Assembly (NCBI RefSeq): GCF_002844535.1
Contig: NZ_PJNH01000004.1
Span: 256,074-320,073, forward strand
DNA length: 64,000 bases
Source: Halalkalibacillus sediminis
Lineage (GTDB): Bacteria > Bacillota > Bacilli > Bacillales > Alkalibacillaceae
Direction: 5' to 3'
The first letter of the stretch is position 1. Every line of letters begins with the position of its first letter. A model generated the notes under the pieces. That model was not told where the DNA came from, ran no database searches, and saw only the letters and a list, made by a program, of their open reading frames with translations. Of the stretch, positions 35,173-44,547 are shown piece after piece. The position numbers and the translations under genes are program-made.

Positions 35173-36009
35173 ATGGACATGATTGGAATAATGTTTAGAG
35201 GTATGGCAATGGGAATTACAGAAGTTGTGCCTGGAGTTAGCGGAAGTACGGTTGCTATGATTCTGGGAATATATGATAGATTAGTATACTCATTGAGTAT
35301 TTTAACAACTAATAAAAGAAAAGAAGCGATCCCCTTTCTTTCTATTTTTGGTCTCGGTATGGCTATTGGTTTTGTATCTGCTCTTTTTGTCATCGATTTT
35401 TTATTGACTAATTATCGCACCCCAACACTTATGTTTTTTGTTGGTATTATAATAGGGTTTCTGCCTTATCTCTGGAAAGAAGCACTTTATCAATCTAAAG
35501 GTTATTTCGAGCTAAAACATTACTCAATTATCGGTATATCTTTCTGCGTTGTTATTATTGGCCAATTTATAGGGGACATTAACAATTTTGATGTGAATAA
35601 CTTGTCTATTATTGATTACATGTTCTTGGTTAGTGCAGGATTCATAGCAAGTATTGCTCTAGTTCTTCCGGGAATCAGTGGGGCTTTGATTCTCACGATA
35701 TTAGGTATCTATGAAATAGCGTCTGACTCCTTAATGACATTGCGGTTCCCAATTATCTTTGCAATCTTCTTAGGTATTTTTTTAGGAGTGTTGCTTACAA
35801 GTAGGCTAATCCGTTATTTTCTTAAAAACCATTTCCTTGAAACATATTCTGTAATGATAGGTTTGGTTGGCGGCTCGATTTTTGCAATATTAAATAATTT
35901 AAACGGTGTAGTAAATAGCCAAATTATAATAATCTCAACGATATCACTCATAGCAGGAATAACGCTTGTATTGATTTTAAAACAGAATCAAAGTAATAGT
36001 ATTGGGTAG
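35173..36009 (+). CDS. popT: DUF368 polyprenyl-phosphate transporter
   Basis: A 278-residue membrane protein of the DUF368 family. RGMAMGITEVVPGVSGSTVA at the N-terminus and SIALVLPGISGALILTILG in the middle are the two re-entrant repeat motifs (VPGVSG, LPGISG). Members (PopT) were shown to return undecaprenyl phosphate across the membrane for envelope synthesis. The start follows AGAGGTTG. Single-gene unit between terminators. Confidence 0.85.
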   Translation: MDMIGIMFRGMAMGITEVVPGVSGSTVAMILGIYDRLVYSLSILTTNKRKEAIPFLSIFGLGMAIGFVSALFVIDFLLTNYRTPTLMFFVGIIIGFLPYLWKEALYQSKGYFELKHYSIIGISFCVVIIGQFIGDINNFDVNNLSIIDYMFLVSAGFIASIALVLPGISGALILTILGIYEIASDSLMTLRFPIIFAIFLGIFLGVLLTSRLIRYFLKNHFLETYSVMIGLVGGSIFAILNNLNGVVNSQIIIISTISLIAGITLVLILKQNQSNSIG

Positions 36010-36027
36010 AGAAAAGATATGTTAATG

Positions 36028-36064
36028 AAAAGGCATCAAACTATTAAAGGGTTCGATGCCTTTT
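36028..36064 (+). terminator. Rho-independent terminator of popT
   Basis: AAAAGGCATC pairs with GATGCCTTTT; the T-run is part of the stem. It may also serve the convergent gene at 36126. Confidence 0.8.
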
Positions 36065-36125
36065 GGTATAAGATTTTAATGATGCTGTAAAAATTTGTTG
36101 GTGGTTATCATTGCTAGGGTCGGTC

Positions 36126-37124
36126 CTATTTTTTTTCTAATTCAATCATATACCAAGCACCCTCACGTATGAGTGGCGTGGTCTCGACTAATTGTAAACC
36201 TGATTGTTCAGCATAGCGTTGAATGTTTTTCAGAGTTGGTAAGCCGTATAAATTCGAATGTGAAGTAAAGAAAGTGTTGAAGGCCGAAGCGAATGCTTTC
36301 CCGTGCGGACCGTCATATAGCGGAGTCATAATCGAAATTTTTCCTCCGACTTTCAACCATGAAGCGATTTTACCTATTAGCTCTACACGCTTATCTGGCG
36401 AAATATAATGCAGTAGATTGTGTACTAGAATAAGTGAAGCAGGATCTTGCTGATAATCCATATTTAAAATATCTTCCGTTTCGAATGATACATTCTCATA
36501 TCCTTTAGATTTTTCCTTTGCCTCAAGGATAACGTCAGGGTTTAAGTCATACCCAGTAATTCTTGAATTTGGGGAGCGGTCAGCAAGTGCTCGCACGTAA
36601 CCTCCTGAACCACAACCAATATCTAATACGATTGATTCTTCTGAGTCGTTTACCATATTATGAATTCTCTTGATGGAAAATCGCTCTAGAATCGCAGATG
36701 TTTCCGCAACGGTCAATCCGAATTTACTATGATCGAATTCTACACGGTCCTCTGAGTTCAATAATGCTGGAAACTTCAATATTGTCGGCACGTGTAACTC
36801 CATCATCTCTTTCAATAGAGCCCCAACAGAGTGATTGGTGTCAGGGTCAAGGAATTCACCACAGTTGGATTTAGAGGTACGATAACGGTCATTTGGGCGT
36901 TTACGTAAGTGTTTGAGTGCCACCCCAACGTCGACCCAGTTTCTTAAAAGATCTTCAGGATAATTTTTTTCTTCTGCAACTTCCTCAACTGTCTTCGTAT
37001 TTTCAAAAGCTAGAAACAAACCAGTTTCATGTCCGACGTAGGCATGCCATACATCTAGGAAAGGCTCGTTCTTCCTCATCCATTTTCTTGCGTTATAAGC
37101 GATTTTCCATTTAGTTTTGTTCAT
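36126..37124 (-). CDS. Class I SAM-dependent methyltransferase
   Basis: A 332-residue enzyme. Residues ~1-120 are a helical, winged-helix-like N-terminal domain as found in small-molecule O-methyltransferases. The SAM site is VLDIGCGSGGYVRALA, with the acidic residue after strand 2 in GYDLNP and LVHNLLHY as motif III. ATG 37124 follows AAGGAG. It overlaps the upstream FAD monooxygenase gene by 14 nt, so both are translated together; a hydroxylation-then-methylation step is the likely joint role. Substrate unknown. Confidence 0.82.
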   Translation of the reverse strand: MNKTKWKIAYNARKWMRKNEPFLDVWHAYVGHETGLFLAFENTKTVEEVAEEKNYPEDLLRNWVDVGVALKHLRKRPNDRYRTSKSNCGEFLDPDTNHSVGALLKEMMELHVPTILKFPALLNSEDRVEFDHSKFGLTVAETSAILERFSIKRIHNMVNDSEESIVLDIGCGSGGYVRALADRSPNSRITGYDLNPDVILEAKEKSKGYENVSFETEDILNMDYQQDPASLILVHNLLHYISPDKRVELIGKIASWLKVGGKISIMTPLYDGPHGKAFASAFNTFFTSHSNLYGLPTLKNIQRYAEQSGLQLVETTPLIREGAWYMIELEKK

Positions 37125-38439
37125 TTGAATACTCCTTCCAGGGGTAATCGTCTTTTTTGGTAAATAGATACGACTCTTTTTCATGATCAGGTAATGTGTT
37201 TCTATTGATAGGCAGTACCCCAAGTTGTTTCAGTCGATCTACCAAGTTGAACTTAAAAATACCTAGACCTGATACGTTAAGTGCTTGTTTAAAGTGAATA
37301 ATTTGGTCAAGATCCATCCTTCTCACTGCTTTTGCGCGTTGTTTCTGTATGAAAGAGGATGGATAAGAGTAAGCGATTGCTGACAAATGACTGAGATGCA
37401 ATAAGAAGCTAGCGCGTTTTTGACGAATATCTTCATACCATCGAAGCTTTGATTGGTCATCAAATTGTCCGCTCGTTCTCATCCACTTGAACAAGTTCCC
37501 TAAAATATCAGCGTCTTGAATCGCCATATTCATACCCTCACCAGCCATGGGGTGAACTGTGTGTGCTGCATCACCAATCAGTGCTACATTACCTTTTACA
37601 TAGTTTTTAACATGGTATTGGTAAGGGATCATCAGCTGGACTTTTTTATAGCTATCAAGTTGTTTGACGTAGTCTTCCAAATCGGGTGCAAGCTTGCTGA
37701 ACTGTTGATGAAAATATTCGATTCCTCTTTCTTTGAAGTCTTTATAAGTTTCTGCTTTGATTTTATAAACCGTTCGAATTTCATTGTCTGGTAAAGGAAA
37801 TAACCCCAGGAATTCCGTTGGCGTCGTTACGATTCTTCCATCGACTAATTCGTCTGGACGTGGGATTGTTACTGTTAAAAAATGATGATTGTAATAATGT
37901 GGCTTGATTTCCTCATCAATGCCTTCTCGTGTAGGTGATTTCCGACCTTCAGCTCCTACATAGTACTTTGCCCGCATCTTGTGCTCATCTTTGTCGATTG
38001 AAACGACAGCATCGTCACCTTCAAAACGTACAAAGCGTGCTGGCTTTATATATGAGAAATAATCTGGATAGCATAGAGATTTCTGAAGCAAAATCTCTTT
38101 CAACGTGTCATGTGGAATCATTAATGCGTAATTATATTTCGATGGAATGACCCCATAATCAAGATGGGCTTCCTCATTCTTTTCGATCGGGAGATAATCC
38201 TTTGTTTTTTCAAAAAAAGTAAGATGAGGAATCGGTTGCCCTGCTTCGAGGACTTCTTCGATCACTCCTAAATCATCCAGTATTTGAAGGGTTTTGGGCT
38301 GCAATAGTTCCCCTTTGTAAATAGGAGAGTCTGATGGCATTTGCTCGACGACAGTTACATCGATATTCTCACGTGCAAGCAATGCTGCTAGTGTGAGGCC
38401 GCCGACTCCACCACCATGTATTAATACATCTGCATCCAC
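37111..38439 (-). CDS. FAD-dependent monooxygenase (UbiH/PHBH-like)
   Basis: A 442-residue flavoprotein. The N-terminal dinucleotide motif is LIHGGGVGGLTLA with VVEQ after strand 2, and GDAAHTVHPMAGEGMNMAIQ is the second FAD motif of aromatic-ring hydroxylases. GTG start at 38439 follows AAAGGGGG. It has a ~65-residue C-terminal extension. Its 3' end overlaps the methyltransferase gene. The pair resembles quinone or polyketide tailoring enzymes, but no biosynthetic genes lie nearby. Confidence 0.85.
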   Translation of the reverse strand: MDADVLIHGGGVGGLTLAALLARENIDVTVVEQMPSDSPIYKGELLQPKTLQILDDLGVIEEVLEAGQPIPHLTFFEKTKDYLPIEKNEEAHLDYGVIPSKYNYALMIPHDTLKEILLQKSLCYPDYFSYIKPARFVRFEGDDAVVSIDKDEHKMRAKYYVGAEGRKSPTREGIDEEIKPHYYNHHFLTVTIPRPDELVDGRIVTTPTEFLGLFPLPDNEIRTVYKIKAETYKDFKERGIEYFHQQFSKLAPDLEDYVKQLDSYKKVQLMIPYQYHVKNYVKGNVALIGDAAHTVHPMAGEGMNMAIQDADILGNLFKWMRTSGQFDDQSKLRWYEDIRQKRASFLLHLSHLSAIAYSYPSSFIQKQRAKAVRRMDLDQIIHFKQALNVSGLGIFKFNLVDRLKQLGVLPINRNTLPDHEKESYLFTKKDDYPWKEYSNEQN

Positions 38440-38508
38440 GCTAATCCCCCTTTCTGTATAAGAAAATATAATGTCTTTATTCCTTTAATTGAGTAATAAC
38501 AAACATAA

Positions 38509-38549
38509 TAAAACCCGTTCATAGACGATTGGTCTATAAACGGGTTTTA
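38509..38549 (-). terminator. Terminator of the HAD hydrolase gene
   Basis: AAACCCGTTCATAGAC pairs with GTCTATAAACGGGTTT (one mismatch), with TTTTATT after it on the minus strand. It separates the HAD gene from the monooxygenase operon. Confidence 0.8.
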
Positions 38550-38606
38550 AATTCGTATTTGTCTAGCGAGAACGCCCAAAAATGAGGCGATTTTCACTTT
38601 TCTAAG

Positions 38607-39431
38607 CTATTGAGCTAGTGTTTTTGTTAATATCAGTTGGTCTTCATCAACAGGTTTAGTTGCAGCTTCAGTTAACCAAACGGCTGAAAGCCCCAATTGT
38701 AAGGCAGGAGCGATTTCATTCATGAAATTGTCGCCCACAGAAACGACTCTGTCAGCTGGCAAGTTGTATTTCTCCAACACATAGTTGAAATGTTTCTTCG
38801 TATGAACTGGTTTTCTTGCAGAGGGAATCAGCTCTTCGAAGTAATCTTCCAACTCCAAGAATTGAAGGAGTCTTTTAGCATCTTCTAAATCACTGTTCGT
38901 ACATACAATTAAACGTGTATCTTTTTGTAATTCGGAAAGATAGTCTTTCAATCCTTCCGTTTGTTGTAGATATCCATCTAGTTCAGCCATTTGCTCTTTC
39001 GTCTGATTATATGATTCTTGGATCTCAGCCGGGTCCAAACCAAAATGACGTCCGAGAGCGTATGGTGGCCACCAGCCGTCACCAATTGGAACCCAATTGA
39101 AAAAGTCGAACTCATTTGTAGCGATATGGGTAGGTGCATCTTTGATTGTTACACGCTCATTGTCCCAGTTGAAAGCTTCAACCAATTCTTCTGTAAAGGG
39201 ATCCCACTTCCAAATGAGGTCTCTCGCACCATCATAAATCGTGCCAATCTGAAGAGCGTGGTTTCCTTCATTGATGGCTTTATATAACTTCGTGTATTCA
39301 TCTTGGTATTCTGGATTCAATCTGGACTTGATATTTTCCGTATGTAGTTTAAAATGCTCTCTTCCTTCATATAATGTACCGTCTAAGTCAAAAATGACGA
39401 GATCTGCTTGGTTGATGAGGCTCTTGTACAT
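38607..39431 (-). CDS. HAD-superfamily hydrolase
   Basis: A 274-residue HAD phosphatase-like protein. Motif I FDLDGTLY, motif II VCTNSD, motif III Lys in ARKPVHTKKHF and motif IV VGDNFMNE are complete, so it should be active. The large helical cap (~residues 25-140) is of the C1 type. AAAAGGAG precedes the ATG. It is divergent from plsC. Substrate unknown. Confidence 0.85.
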   Translation of the reverse strand: MYKSLINQADLVIFDLDGTLYEGREHFKLHTENIKSRLNPEYQDEYTKLYKAINEGNHALQIGTIYDGARDLIWKWDPFTEELVEAFNWDNERVTIKDAPTHIATNEFDFFNWVPIGDGWWPPYALGRHFGLDPAEIQESYNQTKEQMAELDGYLQQTEGLKDYLSELQKDTRLIVCTNSDLEDAKRLLQFLELEDYFEELIPSARKPVHTKKHFNYVLEKYNLPADRVVSVGDNFMNEIAPALQLGLSAVWLTEAATKPVDEDQLILTKTLAQ

Positions 39432-39577
39432 AAATCGAACTCCTTTTGGTTTAAGTTAATATCATTCTACCATTTTTTTGATAGGTAGAGAATTGATACT
39501 ACCTGACTTCAAACTACTAATTTCGACAAAATTTCTGGTAGAATATAAGTATATATTACTAGAAAGAGGCGTTGTTC

Positions 39578-40306
39578 ATGCGTTCACTGATGACTATATT
39601 TAGAGGGATTCCATATCTGTTTTATACGGTATTAACGTTGAATAAAGTAAAAAAACTTGATCCTGAAAAAGTTGGAAGAGCTCGATATAACGAGGAAGTG
39701 CACCAAATACCAAAACATTTTGCGCGAAAAATTTTCAGGTGGTCTGGCTCGAAAATAAACGTTCATGGAGAAGACAAAATACCTGATCAACCTTTTTTGA
39801 TTGTTGCTAATCACCAAGCGAACTACGATATTTTTACATTGCTCGGTTATTTCCCAAGGCCTTTCGGATTCATTTCGAAAATCGAGGTAAAGAAACTTCC
39901 GATTGTTAGAACATGGATGGAAACGATGGATTGTTTATTTTTGGACCGGAAAAATCGAAGGCAGTCGCTCCAAACTTTCAAACAAGGTATTGAGCTGTTG
40001 AAAGGTGGGCATAATTTAATGATTTTCCAAGAAGGGACCCGTTCCTTAGATGGTAAAATGTTGCCTTTTAAAAGTGGAAGTTTTACGCTGGCGAAAAAGG
40101 CTGGAGTCCCAGTGGTTCCTGTGATGATCGATGGAACCTATAAGATTATGGAGATGAATGGGAATCGTATAAAACCTGCAAAAGTTAATATGACAGTGTG
40201 TGACCCGATTTTTCCTGAAGATTACCAAGAGTTGACTCTTGATGAAATGGCTAGTATAACAAGGGAAAGGATTCAAAAAGCCATGGATGAGGTGAAGGAG
40301 GACTAA
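39578..40306 (+). CDS. plsC: 1-acyl-sn-glycerol-3-phosphate acyltransferase
   Basis: A 242-residue PlsC-family acyltransferase, which makes phosphatidic acid at the membrane. The catalytic NHQANYD (HX4D), FLDRKNRR and FQEGTRS motifs and VPVVPVMIDG are present in order. ATG 39578 is chosen over a TTG two codons upstream because AGAGGCG is ~8 nt away. The next gene starts 5 nt after its stop. Confidence 0.88.
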   Translation: MRSLMTIFRGIPYLFYTVLTLNKVKKLDPEKVGRARYNEEVHQIPKHFARKIFRWSGSKINVHGEDKIPDQPFLIVANHQANYDIFTLLGYFPRPFGFISKIEVKKLPIVRTWMETMDCLFLDRKNRRQSLQTFKQGIELLKGGHNLMIFQEGTRSLDGKMLPFKSGSFTLAKKAGVPVVPVMIDGTYKIMEMNGNRIKPAKVNMTVCDPIFPEDYQELTLDEMASITRERIQKAMDEVKED

Positions 40307-40311
40307 ACGCT

Positions 40312-40983
40312 ATGTGCGGTAGGTTCACATTTTTAGCTGATGAAATAGACGTGTTGAACGCTTTTCAATTGGACGAGATGGTTGAGTGGCATAACAATTA
40401 CAACATAGCTCCGACTCAAGATGTGCTTACAATCATTAATGATGGAGAAAAAAATCGAGCCGGAAATATGAAGTGGGGGCTCGTCCCCTTTTGGTCGAAG
40501 GACCCTTCGATTGGAAGCAAGATGATTAATGCCCGACTTGAAACTGCGGATGAGAAACCTAGCTTCAAGAAATTGATGGAGCGGAAGCGTTGCCTGATCG
40601 TTGCGGACAGTTTTTATGAATGGCAGAAAACCGAGGACGGTAAACAACCGATGCGTATTTTCCTTAAAGATCGACCAGTATTTGCATTTGCTGGACTTTG
40701 GGATCGCTGGAAAACAGATGAGGAAGAACGAGTGACTTGTACGATATTAACGAAAGAAGCTAATGATTTCATGAAACCAATGCATCACAGAATGCCAGTG
40801 ATCTTACCGAAAGACGCTGAGCAAGAATGGATTGAATTCGAAGCTAAAGACCCTTCTGACATGAAACAATGGATCTTAGGACTTGGAGATGATTCAATGG
40901 ATGCTTATCCAGTAAGTACTTATGTGAACAGTCCTCGGAATAATGATGAGGATTGTATCAAGAGAGTAGATGAAGCGAACTAA
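40312..40983 (+). CDS. HMCES/YedK-family DNA-protein crosslinker (SRAP)
   Basis: A 223-residue SRAP-domain protein. Cys2 (MCGRFTF) is the residue that forms a covalent link to abasic sites in single-stranded DNA. Asn in YNIAPTQ, Glu in SFYEWQ and His in MHHRMPVIL complete the active site. The ATG follows GGTGAAGGAGG at the end of plsC, so the two are probably co-transcribed. The array of 21-bp repeats begins ~30 nt after the stop. Confidence 0.92.
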   Translation: MCGRFTFLADEIDVLNAFQLDEMVEWHNNYNIAPTQDVLTIINDGEKNRAGNMKWGLVPFWSKDPSIGSKMINARLETADEKPSFKKLMERKRCLIVADSFYEWQKTEDGKQPMRIFLKDRPVFAFAGLWDRWKTDEEERVTCTILTKEANDFMKPMHHRMPVILPKDAEQEWIEFEAKDPSDMKQWILGLGDDSMDAYPVSTYVNSPRNNDEDCIKRVDEAN

Positions 40984-41010
40984 AAACTAAGTTTAGTTGA
41001 GTTCGGTTAG

Positions 41011-41178
41011 TTAACAGAACCTAAAGTCGGATTAACCACACCTATTTGCAACTTAACTGAACTTACTCGGAGTTTAACTGAACCTAAGCATAAAATAATT
41101 GAACCTATCACGAATTTAATAGAACCTAATTGTGAAATAACTGAACCTATCCGGAATTTAATAAAACCTCCTGACAAT
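41011..41178. repeat. Array 2 of 21-bp repeats (7 clear units plus 1 degenerate)
   Basis: Units start at 41011, 41032, 41053, 41074, 41095, 41116 and 41137, with a degenerate eighth at 41158 that runs into a terminator stem. Each is exactly 21 bp with core WTAACTGAACCTA and an 8-nt variable tail. A possible inverted copy precedes the array (40990-41010). The same family forms array 1 at 32640-32744. Confidence 0.85.
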
Positions 41179-41194
41179 TGTTGTCAGGAGGTTT
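41164..41194 (-). terminator. Terminator between array 2 and alsT
   Basis: AAACCTCCTGACAA pairs perfectly with TTGTCAGGAGGTTT. TTTTATT follows on the minus strand and GGTTTGTTGTATTT on the plus strand, so it may act both ways. Its left arm overlaps the last degenerate repeat unit. Confidence 0.85.
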
Positions 41195-41201
41195 GTTGTA
41201 T

Positions 41202-42569
41202 TTAAGCTTTAGACGTTTTGCCTCGTTCTTCATTTGCGACTTTCAGGAATCGTTTCGTTTCAGCGACAACGACACCAGAGAGTCCGAGGAGTCCGATTAA
41301 GTTCGGGAAGGCCATCAAGCCGTTCATTACGTCCGCGAATGCCCAAACCACATCGAGTTTGACAACTGCGCCGAATAGAACGAATGCTACGAATAGAACT
41401 CGATAGAAAATCATTCCACGATCTTTAGTCAAGTAACCGAAACATTTTTCTCCGTAGTAAGACCAACCAAGAATGGTCGAGAAGGCGAAGAAAATAAGCC
41501 CGATTGTTACGATATAGCTACCTGTTGATCCTAAGAAATATGCAAAGGATTCAGAAGTCAATGAAGCACCGTCAGCACCACCTGTGTGCATGCCAGCCAT
41601 AACGATCGTGATACCTGTGATCGAACACACAACAATCGTATCGATGAAAACTTGTGTCATGGAAACGAGTGCTTGACGTCCTGGGTAATCTGTTCTAGCA
41701 GCTGCAGCCGCGATTGGAGCAGAACCTAGACCAGCTTCGTTTGAGAATACACCACGAGCAACACCCCATCGAATGACTGTACCAATTGCACCACCTGCGA
41801 CACCTTCAGCCGTGAATGCATATGTGAAGATTTGTGCTACAGCTTCCGGAACAAGCTGGAAGTTTAAAATTAAGATGATTAATCCACCAAACACATAGAA
41901 TACCGCCATGACAGGTACGAATAACGCCGTCACTTTACCAATACTCTTGATCCCGCCAATTATAACTAATAGAGCTAATACAGCTAGAATAATTCCAGTA
42001 ACCCATACATTGACATTGAATGTTGAGCTCATAACGTCAGATACTGAGTTTGATTGAACCATGTTCCCGATCCCGAATGCTGCAACAGCACCAAAAATCG
42101 CGAATAGGACCCCTAACCATTTGGCGTTCAGTCCTTTTTCTAAGTAATACATCGGCCCACCAGACATATTGCCGTTTTTATCTTCTACACGATATTTGAC
42201 GGCAAGAATAGCTTCGGCATACTTGGTCGCCATACCGAATACTGCGGTAACCCACATCCAAAATACAGCACCTGGACCACCAAGCACGACTGCTGTCGCT
42301 ACCCCGGCAATGTTACCGGTACCAATGGTTGCGGCAAGCGCGGTTGTTAATGCCTGGTAGTGGGAAATGTCCCCTTTTTGATTTTTGTCCTTTGGAGATT
42401 TAGTGAATGAGAGCTTTAATGCGTAAGGTAATGTCTTAATCTGGAGAAATCCAAGGCGGAAAGTGAGATAAACCCCGGTTCCGACCAAGAGAATCAATAA
42501 TACAGGACCCCACACAAAATCACTTGCAGCACCAAAAAAGTCCAGTAAGGTTTGGTTAAGCTTTTCCAT
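41202..42569 (-). CDS. alsT: Alanine/glycine:cation symporter (AGCS family)
   Basis: A 455-residue sodium-coupled amino-acid carrier with ~11 membrane helices. ALAATIGTGNIAGVATAV is the AGCS signature, with GGPGAVFWMWVTAVFGM and GVFSNEAGLGSAPIAAAAA also typical. AAAAGGAGGAATACG precedes the ATG. It takes up alanine, glycine or glutamine with Na+ (or H+). It is a single gene convergent with the SRAP gene. Confidence 0.92.
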   Translation of the reverse strand: MEKLNQTLLDFFGAASDFVWGPVLLILLVGTGVYLTFRLGFLQIKTLPYALKLSFTKSPKDKNQKGDISHYQALTTALAATIGTGNIAGVATAVVLGGPGAVFWMWVTAVFGMATKYAEAILAVKYRVEDKNGNMSGGPMYYLEKGLNAKWLGVLFAIFGAVAAFGIGNMVQSNSVSDVMSSTFNVNVWVTGIILAVLALLVIIGGIKSIGKVTALFVPVMAVFYVFGGLIILILNFQLVPEAVAQIFTYAFTAEGVAGGAIGTVIRWGVARGVFSNEAGLGSAPIAAAAARTDYPGRQALVSMTQVFIDTIVVCSITGITIVMAGMHTGGADGASLTSESFAYFLGSTGSYIVTIGLIFFAFSTILGWSYYGEKCFGYLTKDRGMIFYRVLFVAFVLFGAVVKLDVVWAFADVMNGLMAFPNLIGLLGLSGVVVAETKRFLKVANEERGKTSKA

Positions 42570-42838
42570 CGTATTCCTCCTTTTTTGATATTATATGCTT
42601 GACTTACACTATAAATATTCAGAAAAATTTAAAAATTTGTCAAGTACTTTTGGATTTTTTTTGAAAAAAACGACCTAAAGTAGCAGAAGGGTACAGTTGA
42701 GGAAACTTTTATTTTAAGAAAAATATTTTTTAAAATGGGTAATCGGTAAATTTATTTACAAAACATCCAGATACTCGTTTATGATTTATATAGAAGGGAA
42801 TATTTAATAAGAAATCGATAGTTGCAGGTGATGTAAAA

Positions 42839-43309
42839 ATGGTAAAAGTATTATTTGTTTGCTTGGGGAATATTTGTCGATCGCCTATGGCCGAGGCCAT
42901 ATTCCACGATTTGGTGACGAAGAAAGGATTAGAAGAAAAATTCGTGATCGATTCGGCAGGAACAGGAGATTATCATATCGGTGAACCCCCGCATGAAGGG
43001 ACTGTGGAGAAGTTAAGCGAGTATGACATTTCTACGAACGGTATGGTTGGTCGCCAAGTTTCAGAGGAAGATTTTCTACATTTTGATTATTTAATTGCTA
43101 TGGATGACGATAACTTGAGTGAGCTAAAAAAGCTTGCTTCAGGTGAATCAGAACCAGCTATTAAAAAGTTGCTCGATTATATGCCAGAGCACCCTACTCG
43201 AAATGTTCCAGACCCATATTTTACTGGAGATTTCGACGAAACATATGAGTTACTTTCAGAGGCTTGTAAGTTATTGCTTGATGAAATCAGAAGAATAGAA
43301 GAAGTATAA
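42839..43309 (+). CDS. yfkJ: Low-molecular-weight protein tyrosine phosphatase
   Basis: A 156-residue LMW-PTP. The catalytic loop CLGNICRS starts at Cys8, and the general acid Asp lies in VPDPYFTG. It heads the same three-gene block as in B. subtilis (yfkJ-yfkI-yfkH). AGGTGATG lies upstream of the start. Members dephosphorylate protein tyrosine or arginine. Confidence 0.92.
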   Translation: MVKVLFVCLGNICRSPMAEAIFHDLVTKKGLEEKFVIDSAGTGDYHIGEPPHEGTVEKLSEYDISTNGMVGRQVSEEDFLHFDYLIAMDDDNLSELKKLASGESEPAIKKLLDYMPEHPTRNVPDPYFTGDFDETYELLSEACKLLLDEIRRIEEV

Positions 43310-43324
43310 AGGAGAGGAAATAAC

Positions 43325-43642
43325 ATGCAATTTCAAACATGGAAAAAAGGTCTAGTATTTGGAGCACTCGTAGGATTTCTCCTAACATTATTCAAACGTG
43401 AGGAAAGAGAAGAAGTAAGAAATGGTTCTAGAAAAGTGAAAGACCAAGTAAAGTATGTGTATACACACCCTTCAGAAACGATTCATCGATTAAGAATGAA
43501 GTTGAATCAAATGAACGAAGGAACAGATAAAGTAATTGAACAATTGAACCAAATTGAACAGTTCTTCGAAAAGAGAATCGACCAAAGTGAGCAAAAGCAG
43601 ATTGAGGACAATCATCAACCGGAAATCGAAGGAAACAAGTAA
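43325..43642 (+). CDS. yfkI: YtxH-like membrane-anchored protein
   Basis: A 105-residue protein. One N-terminal hydrophobic segment (LVFGALVGFLLTLF) is followed by a basic then acidic helical coiled region. This YtxH-like plan and the place between yfkJ and yfkH match B. subtilis yfkI. AAGGAGAGG lies upstream. Function unknown. Confidence 0.78.
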   Translation: MQFQTWKKGLVFGALVGFLLTLFKREEREEVRNGSRKVKDQVKYVYTHPSETIHRLRMKLNQMNEGTDKVIEQLNQIEQFFEKRIDQSEQKQIEDNHQPEIEGNK

Positions 43643-43670
43643 ATTACAACTGAAACTGTAGGTGGTACCT

Positions 43671-44504
43671 TTGATCTTTGAAATGAAATTTTGGAAGGAA
43701 TTATTCAACCGGTTTAATGAGGATGATGTTCCTGGGATGGCTGCACAGCTGTCCTATTTTTTCTTACTGTCATTATTACCGTTCATGATCTTCCTTCTTA
43801 CATTATTAGCTTTTTTACCGGTATCTCAGGACCAAGTCTTCGATATACTTAGCCGGTACTTGCCACCTGATGCATACTCATTGATTAATGAGAATCTGTC
43901 AGGAGTCATGGAAAATCAAAATAGCGGATTATTATCTGTTGGTATTATCGGTACCATTTGGTCTGCTTCAAACGGTATTAAAGCACTGATGAAAGCTTTT
44001 AATAGAGCTTACCACATCGAGGAAGATCGACCTTTTTTAAAGCAACGACTTGTCTCAATCGCATTGACGATTGCTATGATTTTAATGGTGGCAATCGCGT
44101 TAGCTTTACCCGTCTTTGGCAGGTTGATTGGAGAATTCCTATTTTCTTATTTAGGATTATCTGAAGGATTCTTGACACTATGGGAGTCCATGCGTTGGGC
44201 CATATCAATTATATTGATGATGACAATACTGACGATTTTATTTATTCTTGCACCAAATAAAAAAATACCAATAGCTTATTCTTTGCCGGGTGCAATCATA
44301 GCTACAATTGGTTGGGCATTGACCTCACTAGGCTTCTCATACTACGTAACGAACTTTGCCAACTATTCAGCTACCTATGGAAGCTTAGGTGCGGTAATCG
44401 TACTGATGATCTGGTTTTTCTTAACAGGGGTCATGATTATTCTAGGTGGAGAAGTTAATGCCATATTGGATCGCCATGATCGAACACTATTATCAAAAAA
44501 ATAA
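43671..44504 (+). CDS. yfkH: YihY/BrkB-family membrane protein
   Basis: A 277-residue membrane protein with six helices. DDVPGMAAQLSYFFLLSLLP, SASNGIKALMKAFNRAY and GEVNAILDRHD are the YihY signature. A TTG at 43671 (TAGGTGG 5 nt upstream) is preferred over a GTG at 43662, but ATG 43683 is also possible. It was once called ribonuclease BN, a role now doubted. Third gene of the yfkJIH block. Confidence 0.82.
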   Translation: MIFEMKFWKELFNRFNEDDVPGMAAQLSYFFLLSLLPFMIFLLTLLAFLPVSQDQVFDILSRYLPPDAYSLINENLSGVMENQNSGLLSVGIIGTIWSASNGIKALMKAFNRAYHIEEDRPFLKQRLVSIALTIAMILMVAIALALPVFGRLIGEFLFSYLGLSEGFLTLWESMRWAISIILMMTILTILFILAPNKKIPIAYSLPGAIIATIGWALTSLGFSYYVTNFANYSATYGSLGAVIVLMIWFFLTGVMIILGGEVNAILDRHDRTLLSKK

Positions 44505-44506
44505 GA

Positions 44507-44547
44507 AAGTGACCTAATCGCTTATCGGCGGTTAGGTCACTTTTTTT
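44507..44547 (+). terminator. Bidirectional terminator of yfkH and the MFS gene
   Basis: AAAGTGACCTAA pairs with TTAGGTCACTTT, then four more T. The right arm contains the last codons of the convergent MFS gene, so one hairpin serves both strands. Confidence 0.88.
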
